Of a stretch of 64,000 nucleotides of DNA, positions 34,346-45,780 are shown piece by piece. The first letter of the stretch is position 1; each line of letters starts with the position of its first letter. Source of the stretch: Ochotona curzoniae (Eukaryota; Chordata; Mammalia; Lagomorpha; Ochotonidae); the NCBI RefSeq assembly GCF_017591425.1, contig NW_024465885.1, positions 39,874,501 to 39,938,500 of the forward strand, written 5' to 3'. The notes beneath the pieces were generated by a model. The model saw only the letters and a list, made by a program, of their open reading frames with translations. It did not search any database and was not told where the DNA came from. The position numbers and the translations under genes were made by a program.

Positions 34346-35784
34346 TGGTGAATTAATTCCTGATTGGTGGTGTTTCAGATGTCACTTTATTTAAATCTAT
34401 TGATACTTACATTTGCAGAAAGAAACCTGATTGTTGTGCTTAAGTTTTAGGGATCTATTTCTTCAGGAAGAAACATTCGTTCAGTAAGTGTTGTTGTTTA
34501 CCCATTGGCTCTTGTTTTTAGAACTGAAAGAAGGTAGGAGAATCATTCCCAATGATGGCCTTTTGATACCTTATCCATACTCATGTTATAGCACAAAGCA
34601 ATGAAAAGATTCTGTAGTGAATGATACACATTATCATGTAGTTCCACTATTGATAGTAGGTGTGAAACTAAACATCTCAAAATTTTCAATCACCAGAATT
34701 GTTACTGTGATGAAAAACATATATATTTAAGCAAATTGTTTTTATCAGTTTCCTTAACAAAGGCAAATAGCTGATGCCCATTGCCTTCTCAAGACAAAAG
34801 TTGACCCTATCCATTTGTCCAATGACATTTGGTTGTAGTTTTAATTTGTTCTTTGTTGCTGCTACTTCCTAATTATGGGAAATTTGAAGATACTTTGATA
34901 TACAGGTGGTCTCTGCTTCTAACTGACATGAGGACAATTCATATTTCAGGATATTTTTAGTATGCTCACACGCTCTAAGCGGGATTGTGTTACTTCCTTG
35001 TTATATTTTCAAGATTTCTCACAATAAACAATCACCGAATAGCAAAGAACAAGGTAGGGGTGTGTTTGGCCTAGAAGTTAAGTTATCAGTTAGTTTGCCT
35101 ACACCCAGACGCGGTAAGAAGGAGTTTGTTCATTCTGAGTTGATTCTAAGCTATAAGTGTATCCCACTGACGTGTCCAGTGACATTTGGGCCTTGTGACA
35201 AGTGGCTAGGGGTTACACAGAGATGAGAAATTTGCAGTTCTCTGGTGAGAAATTTGAGAAGGAGAGATAGTTTGTGTAGAAATGAAGCGGGCTTCCCGTA
35301 AGAGTCCTTTACAGGATACATTGGGGGCTGGAGGCGGTGCTGTGCCATAGAATCACTAAATACAACCCCAAAAGAAATGTGTGTCCTGGAAGAATATGAG
35401 AGAAACAGATAGTAAGAAATTCATTAGTTCTCAATTTACTAAGATAAAATGAGAATATGGCCTGGTTAGATACATGATTTACATACACAGATTATTGGGA
35501 AGAAGAGATTGGATTGAAGGCCCTATTTAACAATTAATTGGGTTAGGGGAATTGCAGAGCCTATGAAATTGTGTCATAAAATGAAATAAAAAAACCAATT
35601 AATTAATTTCTCAGATCTTACATGATTTCTTACATAGTGAATTGAAAAAGATTATTTAAAAACCCTTAAAATGACTATTAACTAGCTAAAGGTAGAATGT
35701 TTAATCATAAGTTGATACAGTAGAAATTAGGTTAAACTTAAGGAAAATTAATTTTTCAAAATAGTTTTTAGAATAGGCTGTTCA

Positions 35785-36110
35785 GGGCCCAGTGTGATGG
35801 CCTAGTGGCTGGGTGCTTGCCTTGCACGTGCCAGGATCCCATGTGGGACTGGTTTGTATCCTGGCTATTCTACTTCCATTCTAGCTCCCTACTTGTGGCC
35901 TGGAAAGGCAGTGGAGGATGGCCTCTGGCCTTGGGACTCTGCACCTGCATGGGAGACCCAGAGGGGGCTCCAGGCTCCTGGCTTCAGATTGACTCAACTC
36001 TGGCCAATGCAGCTACTTGGGGAGTGGGCCAATGAATGGAAGCTCTTTCTCTTTGTCTCTCCTTCTCTCTGTGGCTCTGCCTTTCTAATAAAAATAAATA
36101 AATTTTAAAA
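35785..36110 (+). mobile_element. CSINE, younger type
   Basis: Plus-strand full-length SINE: 'gggcccagtgtgatggccta', 'ggatcccatgtgggactgg', 'gtggcctggaaaggcagtgg', ending 'gcctttctaataaaaataaa'. Confidence 0.9.
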
Positions 36111-36130
36111 GTAAGTATGCTTTTCAAGTG

Positions 36131-36420
36131 CTGATGCATGGTATAGTGGGCTAATCCAATATAGTTCTGCATCCCATATTGATGCTGGCTTGAGTCCCCT
36201 GCTGTTCTATTGCTGATCTAGCTCTCTGCACAGGATGGCCCAAGTTGTTGGGCCCTTGTACCCATATAGGAAACCTGGAAGAAGTTCTTGTCTCCTGGCT
36301 TTGTTCTGGCCCAGTTCAGCCATTGCACCCGTTTGAAGAATGAACCAGTAGATGGAGGTTCCCCCACCCCCTCTTTAACTCTTCATTTCCTACCAAAACA
36401 AAATCATTAAAAAAGAAAAA
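36131..36420 (+). mobile_element. CSINE, diverged
   Basis: Plus-strand SINE in tandem behind the previous one: 'gcatggtatagtgggctaat', 'gatctagctctctgcacagg', 'aggaaacctggaagaagttc' and an A-rich end. Its 3' pyrimidine part is degenerate. Confidence 0.75.
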
Positions 36421-36546
36421 AAATGCGCTTTTCACCATGTTGAGAGGTTAGGATGACTTGCCAGGCTGGCCTTTGTTTCCTCTGTGGATAGAGAAGAAGA
36501 GACAGGTGCTGTCCATTCTGCATGTCAGAAGACTCTCTTTGTGCGT

Positions 36547-36571
36547 GGGGGTGGGGGTGGGGCGGGGAGGG
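36547..36571 (+). other. G-quadruplex motif in intron 2
   Basis: Five guanine runs (5, 5, 4, 4 and 3 G) are separated by single bases: GGGGG-T-GGGGG-T-GGGG-C-GGGG-A-GGG. Single-base loops favour very stable parallel quadruplexes. The G-rich strand is the sense strand of MAP3K7CL, so both the DNA and the pre-mRNA could fold. It lies about 840 bp upstream of the third coding exon, between two SINE copies. Confidence 0.85.
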
Positions 36572-36689
36572 TACGAGTTGGTCTTTCACACAGGTGATCA
36601 ACCCTTGCAGGCGTTATATTTAGCGTAACATCATTTCTTCAGGCTCCACGTTTCAGAAGGCGGCCTTTCCGGGCACAGGTGTTGTGATT

Positions 36690-36965
36690 TGAGCATGTCA
36701 AGCATCTGCTTTGTGACTTTAGCATCCCGTATCAGAGCCAGTTAAAGTTCCAACTGCTTCACTTCTAGTTCATCTTCCTGTTAATGGGCTGGGGAAAGCA
36801 GCAGAGGATGGCCTACGCACAAGTACTTTGACTCTGGCCAGTAAGATGGAGTTTCTGGCGTCGAGGTGTTGTAGCCATTTGGGGAGTGAACCAGTACATA
36901 AAAAATCTGTGTCTTTGCTTCTCTGTGTTGCTGTGCCTTTGAAACACAAAAACAAACATTCGCTA
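36690..36965 (+). mobile_element. CSINE, diverged
   Basis: Plus-strand SINE: 'gcatctgctttgtgacttta', 'ggggaaagcagcagaggatg', 'atttggggagtgaaccagt' and tail 'gtgcctttgaaacacaaaa'. Confidence 0.7.
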
Positions 36966-37412
36966 AAAAGCAGACAGCCTTTCTTTTACCGCCACTCCAA
37001 TTTACAAAATGAGACCATTTCTCTGGATTATAGCAATAGAAAACATCGGGGAACTGACACAGACAACTGAAATATCCCCCTCCACAGCCCTAAGACAAAG
37101 TTTACCATTTCTGGGGATAATAAGAGAATCATTTGGAGACTTATTTATACCCCAACTTGCGGCAGGTAGTGGATGTTCTGGGATGTCTGTGAGTGACACT
37201 GGGAAGTGTATGTGGGGGTTATCAGCAGGCCTGTCTCTTTGCAGTCAAATAGAATCAGCTGAACTCAGTCCAATACTGACTGACAAAGCTGTTGTCATGA
37301 AAAAAGAAGTGGGGAAAAAACCCTTCTTGTGAAGAAACGAGTAGAGCAAAAATCATTGGCAATTTCTTCTGACTTAAAGAGAAATGAGCTAATTTCTTTT
37401 TCGTCCCTGAAG

Positions 37413-37528
37413 CCTCTGCCACCTTGTCATGACTCCGTGGAATCCATGCAGGTGTTCAAACAGCACTGCCAAATTGCGGAAGAATACCATGAGGTCAAGA
37501 AAGAAATTGCCCTGCTTGAAGAAAGGAA
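37413..37528 (+). CDS. MAP3K7CL: MAP3K7CL third coding exon (coiled-coil start)
   Basis: A 116-nt exon bounded by tccctgaag|cctc and aggaa|gtaagt. It encodes codons 45-82 and the first two bases of codon 83. The peptide begins [20 protein letters not shown] and continues with [18 protein letters not shown]. This corresponds to the TAK1 segment beginning 'PLAPCPNSKESM' and starts the heptad-rich coiled coil used by TAK1 to bind TAB2/TAB3. The frame is also open upstream of the acceptor to an in-frame ATG at 37329. That ATG is intronic in the short isoform but could be used by a transcript starting here. The Val and Gln in 'SVESMQV' differ from the human residues I remember (Glu in both places). 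Confidence 0.96.
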
Positions 37529-38833
37529 GTAAGTACTTCCCCTGGAGCACTCTCACCTCTGCTCTGTTGACTGGGCAAGGGCTGAATAGGAAGGGAGGTG
37601 CTGGGTTGAGCATGGACTGGAGGGAGGGCAAAACCAGAATGATCCAAACCGTGCTTGCTAGATCCAGTGCTCTGCTTTACGGAGGAACTGCTTTCTACAG
37701 AAAACTGTATTAATATTATTGTTTTTAGTTCAGGAAATTAAAATAGCCAAAATAGCGACTAGAGCCACATTGTAGTCTTTGTGAATGTGCCCATGGCACT
37801 TTGGCATAAAACATGGGGTACAAACATCATATGAGGAAGCCACTGGGGAAGCTTTTTGGAATAATGCAAATGTGTTAGTTGGCTAGCTGCATTTTATAGC
37901 CCAAGTAAGTCTCTACCTTAGCAGCTTCTATCACCATTACAGTTCTGCTGTAGTGAATGATACTGCTCTACTAATCAAAGAACTAATCAAAGAATTTTAA
38001 TTACTCATAAGTTTTGTTTCAGAATCTTCCTTTGTCCTGTACTTGATTCTACCAATATCTGATCCAGTGACTCTCAATTCTTTCAAACTTTCAAAGAATT
38101 GAGTTTTATTGTTTCCTTCTTAGCACTTATCAGTTTGTACTGACATATTATCGGGAAAGTTTTTTTCATTCATATTTGAATCTCATACTAAGTGGTGAGT
38201 ACTGTAATGCACAGATTGTCAGGCATCGGATCCTGAAGCGCTGGAACGTACATGGCACCTGCATTAATGCTTAATGAATAAGTGATTAATGAGAGTGTTA
38301 AGAATGATTTGAACCTGTTGCAACTCTTGAAATTTGTTTCTTCTCTCCTTTCTCTTACTGGAGTGAGACATGACACACATATATTACTTGATTTTTAAAT
38401 AAAAGCAAGAGAAACCTTTAAGAAAAAAAGTATGAAGTTCTGAGAATTCGTTTGAGACTGTTCAGAATTGTAGTCGGACAGTCTAGCAGCTGGTAGGCAA
38501 TATGGGTTTGGGATGAGAACTGTCTCTTAGACCTCAGTATGGTACAACACTTCTTCTTTCCTTGCTTGACCATGCTTCAAGCATAAAATCATATTTGGAC
38601 TTTGGTTATAGGGGATTCAAAGATGCTTATTAGGAAATCAGAAACAGCTTCTTCCCCTTCTGTATCTATGACTTTTTTTTTTTTTTTTGGTCTAGGAGTT
38701 TTGATATGTTGCTTGCATTCAGGTTATACATTTATGCACTGCCTGAGTCCTCAAAAGTATTTCATGATGATGATTCTATAAGAAGTGTTGAAGATGAACT
38801 CAAAGGAGGACCTGTATGACTGGTAGCCTTTCC

Positions 38834-38911
<78 letters not shown>
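38834..38911 (+). repeat. Compound (TG)n(GA)n microsatellite
   Basis: About nine TG units (38834-38852) run directly into about 29 uninterrupted GA units (38853-38911). The overlapping open frames are artefacts of the dinucleotide repeat. Confidence 0.97.
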
Positions 38912-38922
<11 letters not shown>

Positions 38923-41167
38923 CAGTGTAGGCATAGTAGTGAAAAAAAAAACCTTTGCACTGAAATGCACGTGTGGGTTTTTTCCCTCTTGGCAATACAA
39001 GACTCTCCCACTAAATCTCAAGTTCTTCAGGATTGTATATCTGTATGTTGTATTTTAAGAAAATGCAGGCTATTGACATGAAAGTGACAGCTACCTAGCG
39101 TTTGAAGCCTGGCTGTCGACCTGTGTGAACAATGCTGACTGTGGGTACTACACCATCACCAACATAAGAGAAGGTCAGTTTCTGGAAATAACGTAGCCAG
39201 CTCCTAGCTAGACACTTCATATAATCTTTTGGAACCACAAAGAAGTAGGCCTAATTTCCTTGCCTGTTTTTGTGTAGAGTTCTCATTTCCTCTCTAGACC
39301 TATTTGGATTTTCTGTCTAAATAATTGGCTTAGATATGGGCAAAGGTCAAATTGCTTCATCATTTTTTTTCTTTCTGTTGCATAAAGTCTCTCAAGTTCC
39401 ATTTTTTCCCATTCCTACTCTTACCATTTGGGTTTGGGGCCTGTTACTTTACATCTTGACTGATCCTAAAGTGTAAGTGCTTTTCTACCTACTGTTTCTT
39501 GTCACTAAGAAATGACAGCCAGACTTTGGCTGAACTCCAAGGCTGAGCCTACTATCCTTGGTTCTTCTGGGGCACTGTTTATCTCACTTCTTAACTTCAG
39601 CTATGTCGGCCCAGTCTCTTCCAGTAGCAGGAGTTGGATCCTGCTGCATCTGAGCCTTGGTTCTCATCACAGCCTTGGCTTTGCCTGGTGCCTACACAAA
39701 TGCTGCCCTTTCCCGGCGAAGTCTCAACCTGTGTCCCCTGATCCAGATAAACCAGAGTGATCAGTTCTTTCGCTGAGAGAAAAGAGAACTCGCTGGAACG
39801 GTTCTTTTGGTGTTTGTTGTAGGCTAGTGCTACCATTAGTTACCATTGTCACTATGTTTGTTCGTAGTCCCTGTTTCCGATGATCACAGTTCCCACAAAG
39901 ATGGACACGTTTTAAGAACTCTTCTGTATTTTGCCACCTAGCATGGAGTTGCACACAGGACTAAGTATGAATAAGGGTAGAGTGGAGTTGTTGATTCTAG
40001 GCTTTAGTAATGGTTTTTGTGTGTATTTATATCTTATTTATAGTTTGTATGCTTTTTGTTTATACCAGAAAGTTGGTATCATCACTAGAGGACTAAGATC
40101 ATTATGGAAATATTGCAAAAGAAATTTTAAAAAGGGAATATTGTTATATTTATGTTAGTAAATAAATGTGTCAGATGTTCTAAAGGTTATTAGCTACCAC
40201 TGATTTTATTTATACTTTATGGAAAAAGGAAATCATTTTATTTATATCAGATCTTTTGCAGAAATCTTTGTTTTCAGCATACTGGACCACATGCATTTGA
40301 TCCAAGTAATCTGCTTTGCATTTGCTGGTGATTCTGATGAGAATTTCTTCCTCATGACTTCATAAAGCAGAGCCGATAATGTTGCATCTGGTGGTGAGCT
40401 GGCGTAAGCTAGAGAGGCTAACTCTGGCCCAGCTGAAGGCCTGTGTCTCAAGCTGAACTTCTCTCTTATCTCCAGAGGGGGTCACTCTGGATCAACTTTG
40501 GGAGAATTTGCAGGGGCAATGAGAAGAGTTGGTATTTCAGAGTGGCTCTATTATACGGATAAAGAGGCACATGTTGTCTAGGATTATAAACCTGGCATGG
40601 GATGCAGCTAACTTACAGACTTATGGTTTATCACCAATGATTTAAGGGATGCTCGTTATTAGTTTTATTGAAAAATTTTAATGAAATTTTTAATTGAAAT
40701 TTTTATTGAAATTTCTACTATAAAAATAATTTATGGAAAGCTTTAAAAATCACCTAGAATTCTAACATATTGAAAAACCCTCACTATAGATTTTTGCATA
40801 TAAATAGATATTTTAGTATAATTATACCATTAGAGTTATGCATACCATAATCATATATATTCAGTAGCGTAAAATGTAAAACATGATTTTCAGTAAATAT
40901 AACGTATACCTCTGTATAAAACACATAAATCATTTTTGTATTTATAGTGCAAGTCTGTGGATGCAAAATATGGATATTTTATGGTTTTTGGAACACAGCC
41001 TCAAATTACTTGACAGAACTGTTTTGAAAGTATCTGATGAAAGTATGTTCAACTGTGAAAGTTGCTTTGTTTCAGACAGAATATCCCTTTTGTTCAATGG
41101 CGGAAACACTTGCCCATACTATGCCTTAGACATTATGCTGGGTCCTTTGATATTCAGGAAATTGACT

Positions 41168-41498
41168 TTGGAAGCCAGTGTTGTGGTGTATGGGTTAAGC
41201 CACTGCCTACCGCTCTGGCATCTTATATGCGGCTCATGTCTCAGCCGATCCACTTCTGATCCAACTCCTTGCTGATGTACCAGGGTAAGCAGTGGGGGAA
41301 GATGGCTCCAGTGAGCGGGCCTTTGCACCCAAGTAAGAGACCTGAATGAAGCTTGTGGCTCCTGGTTTGGGGTTGGCCTGGCCCCCGCTGCTGTGCAGGT
41401 TTGGGAAGTGAATCCGTGAATGAGAGAATTTTTCTCTCTCTCTCACTCACTCTCTGTAACTATGCCTTTCAAATAAATAAAATAAATCTTAAAAATGA
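41168..41498 (+). mobile_element. CSINE, older type
   Basis: Plus-strand SINE: 'gccagtgttgtggtgtatgg', 'gatccaactccttgctgatg', 'ggaagtgaatccgtgaatg' and the rabbit-like tail 'ctgtaactatgcctttcaaa'. Confidence 0.88.
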
Positions 41499-41504
41499 AA
41501 AATT

Positions 41505-42735
41505 TGACTTAGAATGTCAGAAAAAGTGATAGTTTCTGAAAATCAACAGATTGAGGAATGTTGCATAATGTTTCTTCTTTTAAACAAATAATCCAGTGAT
41601 TCTCAGTGTGTTCACAGCATTGTGCAACCATTACCACAGTTTTATCACCCTGGAAAGAATTTCATCATCCCACCGAGAAACCTTCTAGTTTGTATCTTTA
41701 TGAAATTTTCTCTCTGGACATTTAATATGAGTGAATCACAAGGTAGGTGGTTTTTACCGGCTGACTTGACTTCTTTTACTTTGCATTGTTCTTAAGATTC
41801 ACCCGTGTGGCGTTCTGCAGGTGTCAGCACTTACCTTTTTTTTTTTTTAAGTATGTCTTGGATTTCTTTTATTCTTTTTTTTTTTTTAATATTGATTTAT
41901 TTTTATTTGAAAGCCAGAGCTACAGAGAGTTACAGAGAGGGAGAAAGGCAGAGATGGAGAAAGGGCTCTTCCATCACCGGATTCATTCCCAAAATGGTCA
42001 AAATGGCTGAGCCCACCTGAAGCCAGGAGCCAGGAGCTTCTTCTGGGTCTCTCATGTGGGTGTAGGGGCCCAAGGACTTGGGCCATTTTTTGCTGTTTTT
42101 CCAGTCAATAAGCAAGGAGCTGGGTTAGGAAGGGGAGCACCTGGAACATGGACTGGTGTTCAAATAGGATGCTGGAGCTGCTGGCAGAGGATTAGCTTGC
42201 TGTGCCTCTGAGCCAGCCCCAGAACCTCATTTGGTTGAATAATATTGTGTTGCATGAAACACAGTATTTTATTGATTCTATCATCAGTTAATGGAAATTT
42301 GAGCTATTTTCAGTTTTTGGCTATTATGAGCAATGCTGCTATAAACACTCCATGTGTTAAGTTTTTTGTGTGAAAATGTGTTTCCAATTCTCTTAAATAT
42401 GTACCTCAAATTGTTAGGCCATATAATTCAATGGTAAACTTTTGAGAAATTGTCAAGAGTGTTCCCAAAATATGTGCTCCATTTTATGATCTCATTAGTA
42501 GTGTGCAAGGATTCTGATTTCTTGGCATTCCTGCCAGCACTTATGTGTTTTTGATTCCAGCCATTCTGGTGGGTGTGAAATGATGTCATTGTGGTTTTGA
42601 TTTAATCTGCCACTTGGCTGATAAGATCACGCAGCTTTTCACATACTTATTGGCCATTTCTATATCTTTTTGGAGAAATCACCATTTAGATCCTTTGCCT
42701 ATAGTTTTATTTATTGAGTTTTTAAAAGTTAAACA
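41505..42735 (-). mobile_element. Old L1M-type LINE-1 3' part, split by a CSINE
   Basis: Reverse L1M landmarks on the plus strand: 'cattgtgcaaccattaccac', 'ggctattatgagcaatgctg', 'ttggcattcctgccagcact', 'ccattctggtgggtgtgaaa' and 'tggccatttctatatctttt'. The SINE at 41870-42222 interrupts it. It is the same class as the element at 13875-15500. Confidence 0.75.
41870..42222 (-). mobile_element. CSINE, older type
   Basis: Minus-strand SINE with tail 'atttgaaagccagagctac', 'aagccaggagccaggagctt', 'gggtctctcatgtgggtgta' and head 'gtgcctctgagccagcccca'. Two open frames on the minus strand across it are non-coding. Confidence 0.9.
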
Positions 42736-42964
42736 ATTTTAGTAGCTTCAGGCAAAACATTAAGAGGAAGTTTTTTTTTTTAATTAAGTACTACCACCAT
42801 CGAAGTGATACCTACATAGTCATGTCTTTAAAAGGGAGCTAAAATGATGGCTAGTGAAGCAATATTGTGATTGGAGCATATCTGGATAAGGAGAAAGTTA
42901 CCTAGGTAAACTGTAAAATATGGTCTTAAATGAATCTTGTTTCTGTTGTTAGTCATGGTATTAA

Positions 42965-43725
42965 ATTTATTCTTTTTATTTTGTTATTTTTCTTTTTTTA
43001 TTATTATATTTTTGACAATCTTTACATAGTTGATTAGGGTAAAAAGGTACATGGGTATAGGAAAGTGGGGAAGACTATTATTTCCATATTGTTTCCTTCA
43101 TGTATCTGAGGTAAAGGCAATATTGAGGGAGAAGCCCCACCCAGTCTCCCACCCATTCCAGGTCCCGGATGTAGGGCATGCTCTGAGATACTTGCTCAAG
43201 TGGTTTTGATGGTTCACAAGTTATTAATCGCTGCCAATCTCGCCACTCCAAGCACGATGAGGTCATTGAGGAATCCATTGATTGGCATAGCCCATCAGAG
43301 TCTCCATCTGTCCAGTACTTCGCTGCCAACATATAGCTGAGGTGGTTGATTCACCTGTTCTGTCTTCTGTCTTCTCTTGGTTAGGGTTCTGAGTCTGCCA
43401 TTTCAACTGGGGAGATCCCCAAAGAAACTTTGAGGTATTTCCAGACCAGATTCTTGACTGTATTAGCAAGCACAGGGCCCGCCAGAGTCCATCGCCCTGA
43501 TCAGCTGGTGGTTGCAATTGCTGGGTTGGTTCTGTTTTCAGCCCCGACTTCCACTGTAACCAATAGATGTTGCAGTCCAGCCTGGTTCTGCCCAGCACAT
43601 ACTTGGCCCTCACATAAACTAGTGGGAGCTGCAGCCTTGTCAGGGCGACCCACAATAACCCCCACCAGGCCCACCCCTACCCTTGTTGCCAGTATGTGTG
43701 GCAGACTAGTCCAGTTCTTTTGAAA
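42965..43725 (-). repeat. Dispersed repeat B, second copy
   Basis: Collinear with 6210-7020 over about 750 bp (shared motifs are given there), with a T-rich left edge. This copy is the less decayed of the two. Open frames of 130 and 97 codons across it are non-coding repeat sequence. Confidence 0.6.
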
Positions 43726-43727
43726 AG

Positions 43728-44025
43728 GTTTGTTTATTCACTTAAAGGTCAGAGTTACAATAAGAAAAAGGAAGCGAGAGAAAGAGACATTCCATCTGCT
43801 GGATGGTTGAAATGGTAAGGGCTAAGGCAGGTGGTAGCCAAGAGACAAAGATTCGTCCATGTCTCCTGCATTGGTGTCTGGGGCCCAAGCATTGGCCAGT
43901 CTTCTGCTGCTTTTGCCAGGTTGGATTGGAAGTGGATCAGCTGAGTCATGAACCAGTGCCCATATGGGATGTCATATTACCAGCCAGTGGCTTTACTGGT
44001 ACACCACATTGCCTGCTCTTTGAAT
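43728..44025 (-). mobile_element. CSINE, older type
   Basis: Minus-strand SINE: 'aaaggtcagagttacaataa', 'ccatctgctggatggttg', 'tctgctgcttttgccaggtt' and head 'gtacaccacattgcctgctc'. It directly abuts repeat B. Confidence 0.8.
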
Positions 44026-44347
44026 TTACCTGGAACGTTTAATTCTTTAACATATTACCAAAAGCAAATATTTCGAAACTGTCATCTGGGGAGTCTCTCA
44101 AGACTGGGAATAAAGAAAGTATCAGGCAGGGCTGTATCAAGGTCAGAGAAGGTCTAATTTTATCTGTTCTGTTTGCTTCATTTCAGGATTTGATTTTCCT
44201 TGAAAAAGGATTCTAGAGCAAGGAAACACTGAAAACTAAACTTTGCTCTTATAGTCAAAGTATATATTTTAGTAACTAATAAGTCTACAGAAATCAGATG
44301 CTCTAGGTGTGGACTTCAGAGTTTTATATTTTGACACAATAAACTTA

Positions 44348-44695
44348 TTTTTAAAAAAGATTTATTTTATTATTTTTTATTGGCAAGGCAGATATATAGA
44401 GAGAAGGGAACAAAGAGATAAAGATCTTCCATCCACTGGCTCACTACCTAAGTGGCCACAGTGGCTGGAGCTGAACTGATCTGAGGCCAGGAGCGTGGGG
44501 CTAAGAGGCAGAAGCCAGGAGCTTCTTCAGGCCTCCCAAGTAGCTGCAGGGTCCCAAGGCCTTCGGTTATCCTCTATAGCCTTCCCAGGCCACAAGCAGG
44601 GAGCTGGATGGGAAGTGGAGCAGCTGGGATACGCCACATGGGATCCTGGTGGATGCAAGGTGAGGATTTAGCCACTATGCTATTTTGCCAGCTCC
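44348..44695 (-). mobile_element. CSINE, younger type, with shared target site
   Basis: Minus-strand full-length SINE with tail 'ggcaaggcagatatatagag', body 'ggccacaagcagggagctgg' and head 'gctattttgccagctc'. It carries a short internal repeat ('agccaggagcgtggggc' then 'agccaggagcttcttc'). Flanks: 'aataaactta' (44338-44347) and 'ataaactta' (44696-44704). Confidence 0.9.
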
Positions 44696-44707
44696 ATAAA
44701 CTTACCT

Positions 44708-45010
44708 TTTTAAAAAGATTTATTTATTTAATTGAAAGAATCACATGGAGAGAGAGAGAGAAAGAGAGAGAGAGAGTGCTTCCATCTTCTATTCACTGGC
44801 TAGCTGGTCACAGTGGCTAGGGATGGGCCCAGAGATAGGAGCCAGGAACTTCCTCACGGTCTCTTACTTAGGTACAGGGGCCCAAATGCTTGGGCCAGGC
44901 CATTACAGGCATCTGAGTCTAGAATGGAGCAGCCGGGACACAGTCAGCACCCACATGGATGCTGGTGTTGTAAGGTAGTGGTTTAAGTGGTTACATCACA
45001 ACACTGGTCC
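44708..45010 (-). mobile_element. CSINE, older type, with shared target site
   Basis: Minus-strand SINE with GA-rich tail region 'agagagagagaaagagag', 'gtctcttacttaggtacagg' and head 'cacaacactggtccc'. The right flank 'aataaactcaccttt' (45012 onward) repeats the left flank 'ataaacttaccttt'. The two neighbouring SINEs thus share three copies of one target sequence. Confidence 0.88.
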
Positions 45011-45419
45011 CAATAAACTCACCTTTTAACTCTGTCTTCCTTGAGATTTTTGGCCTACCCCTATATTTCTCTGAGAGTATGTAGTAAGGTGATGAAAAAG
45101 CTAAGTTTTCCCTTCCCTGTAGTATCTGACATGGGCAAGAGGTGTTCTGGGTAAGATTTGAGCTGTGAATTCATCTCACAACAATGAAGATGGGCTTCCC
45201 AAGTTGCTTTGACTGGCAAGAATGGAGAACAGTGCCTCATTTCCAAGTAAATTTGCTAACAGAATAGATATCAGCATCGAGGAGGTGCCTCTATTCTTTT
45301 CTTGGCTGGAGGAGACAGAGGGAAAGCCAGAGGATCTCATTTTACAAGAAACACTGGTATCTCAGATGTCATTCAGCTGTGTGATTACATGTAATGCCCT
45401 AAATCATAATGACTTACAC

Positions 45420-45780
45420 TTTTTAAAAATTTCATTTTATGACACAGTTCCATAGGCTCTGGGATTCCCCCAATCCCTTCCCAGGCCTTCCTCTCCATGT
45501 TGATTTCCTTTGTATTATTACAGTAGCACAGCTTGTAAATGGTCATGATTCCATCATTGTGGGCATGGACTATGCAGGGAGTCCAGCATCTTATTGTCAA
45601 GATAAATTCAACAGTTTCATTGGGAGACCATCTTTGATCTGAGAGTAATGGCAGAGTATCATCCCCTCAAATGAAAAGCCATAACACAAATTCATCATCA
45701 GGAAGAAAAATGTAAATTTACAAAATTATGAAGTTAACTAACATACTACTGAGTGACCAATGTGTTAGAAAATGCAAGGT
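45420..45780 (-). repeat. Dispersed repeat A, second copy
   Basis: Collinear with 230-760: 'atgacacagttccataggct', 'attgtgggcatggactatg', 'cagcatcttattgtcaagat', 'caacagtttcattgggaga', 'aaatgaaaagccataaca' and 'gaagttaactaacatact'. A T-rich left end suggests minus orientation. Confidence 0.6.

Larger units (their letters stand above)
26510..37412 (+). other. MAP3K7CL: MAP3K7CL intron 2 (about 10.9 kb)
   Basis: GT-AG intron, phase 0. It contains CSINEs at 26845, 33368, 33700 (with a nested copy), 35785, 36131 and 36690, a Tigger-like element, L2 and MIR fossils, a CT microsatellite and a G-quadruplex motif, listed separately. Stretches 27220-27790, 28120-29700, 29880-30550, 31070-33360, 34350-35780 and 36970-37410 show no recognised element. 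A T-run lies near 29103. Confidence 0.85.

Noticed and set aside
38751..39081. Ser/Leu-rich and Arg/Glu-rich open frames
   Set aside because: They are direct translations of the TG/GA microsatellite.
43263..43655. 130-codon minus-strand open frame
   Set aside because: It is inside dispersed repeat B; the corresponding frame in the other copy (6512-6904) is also non-coding repeat.
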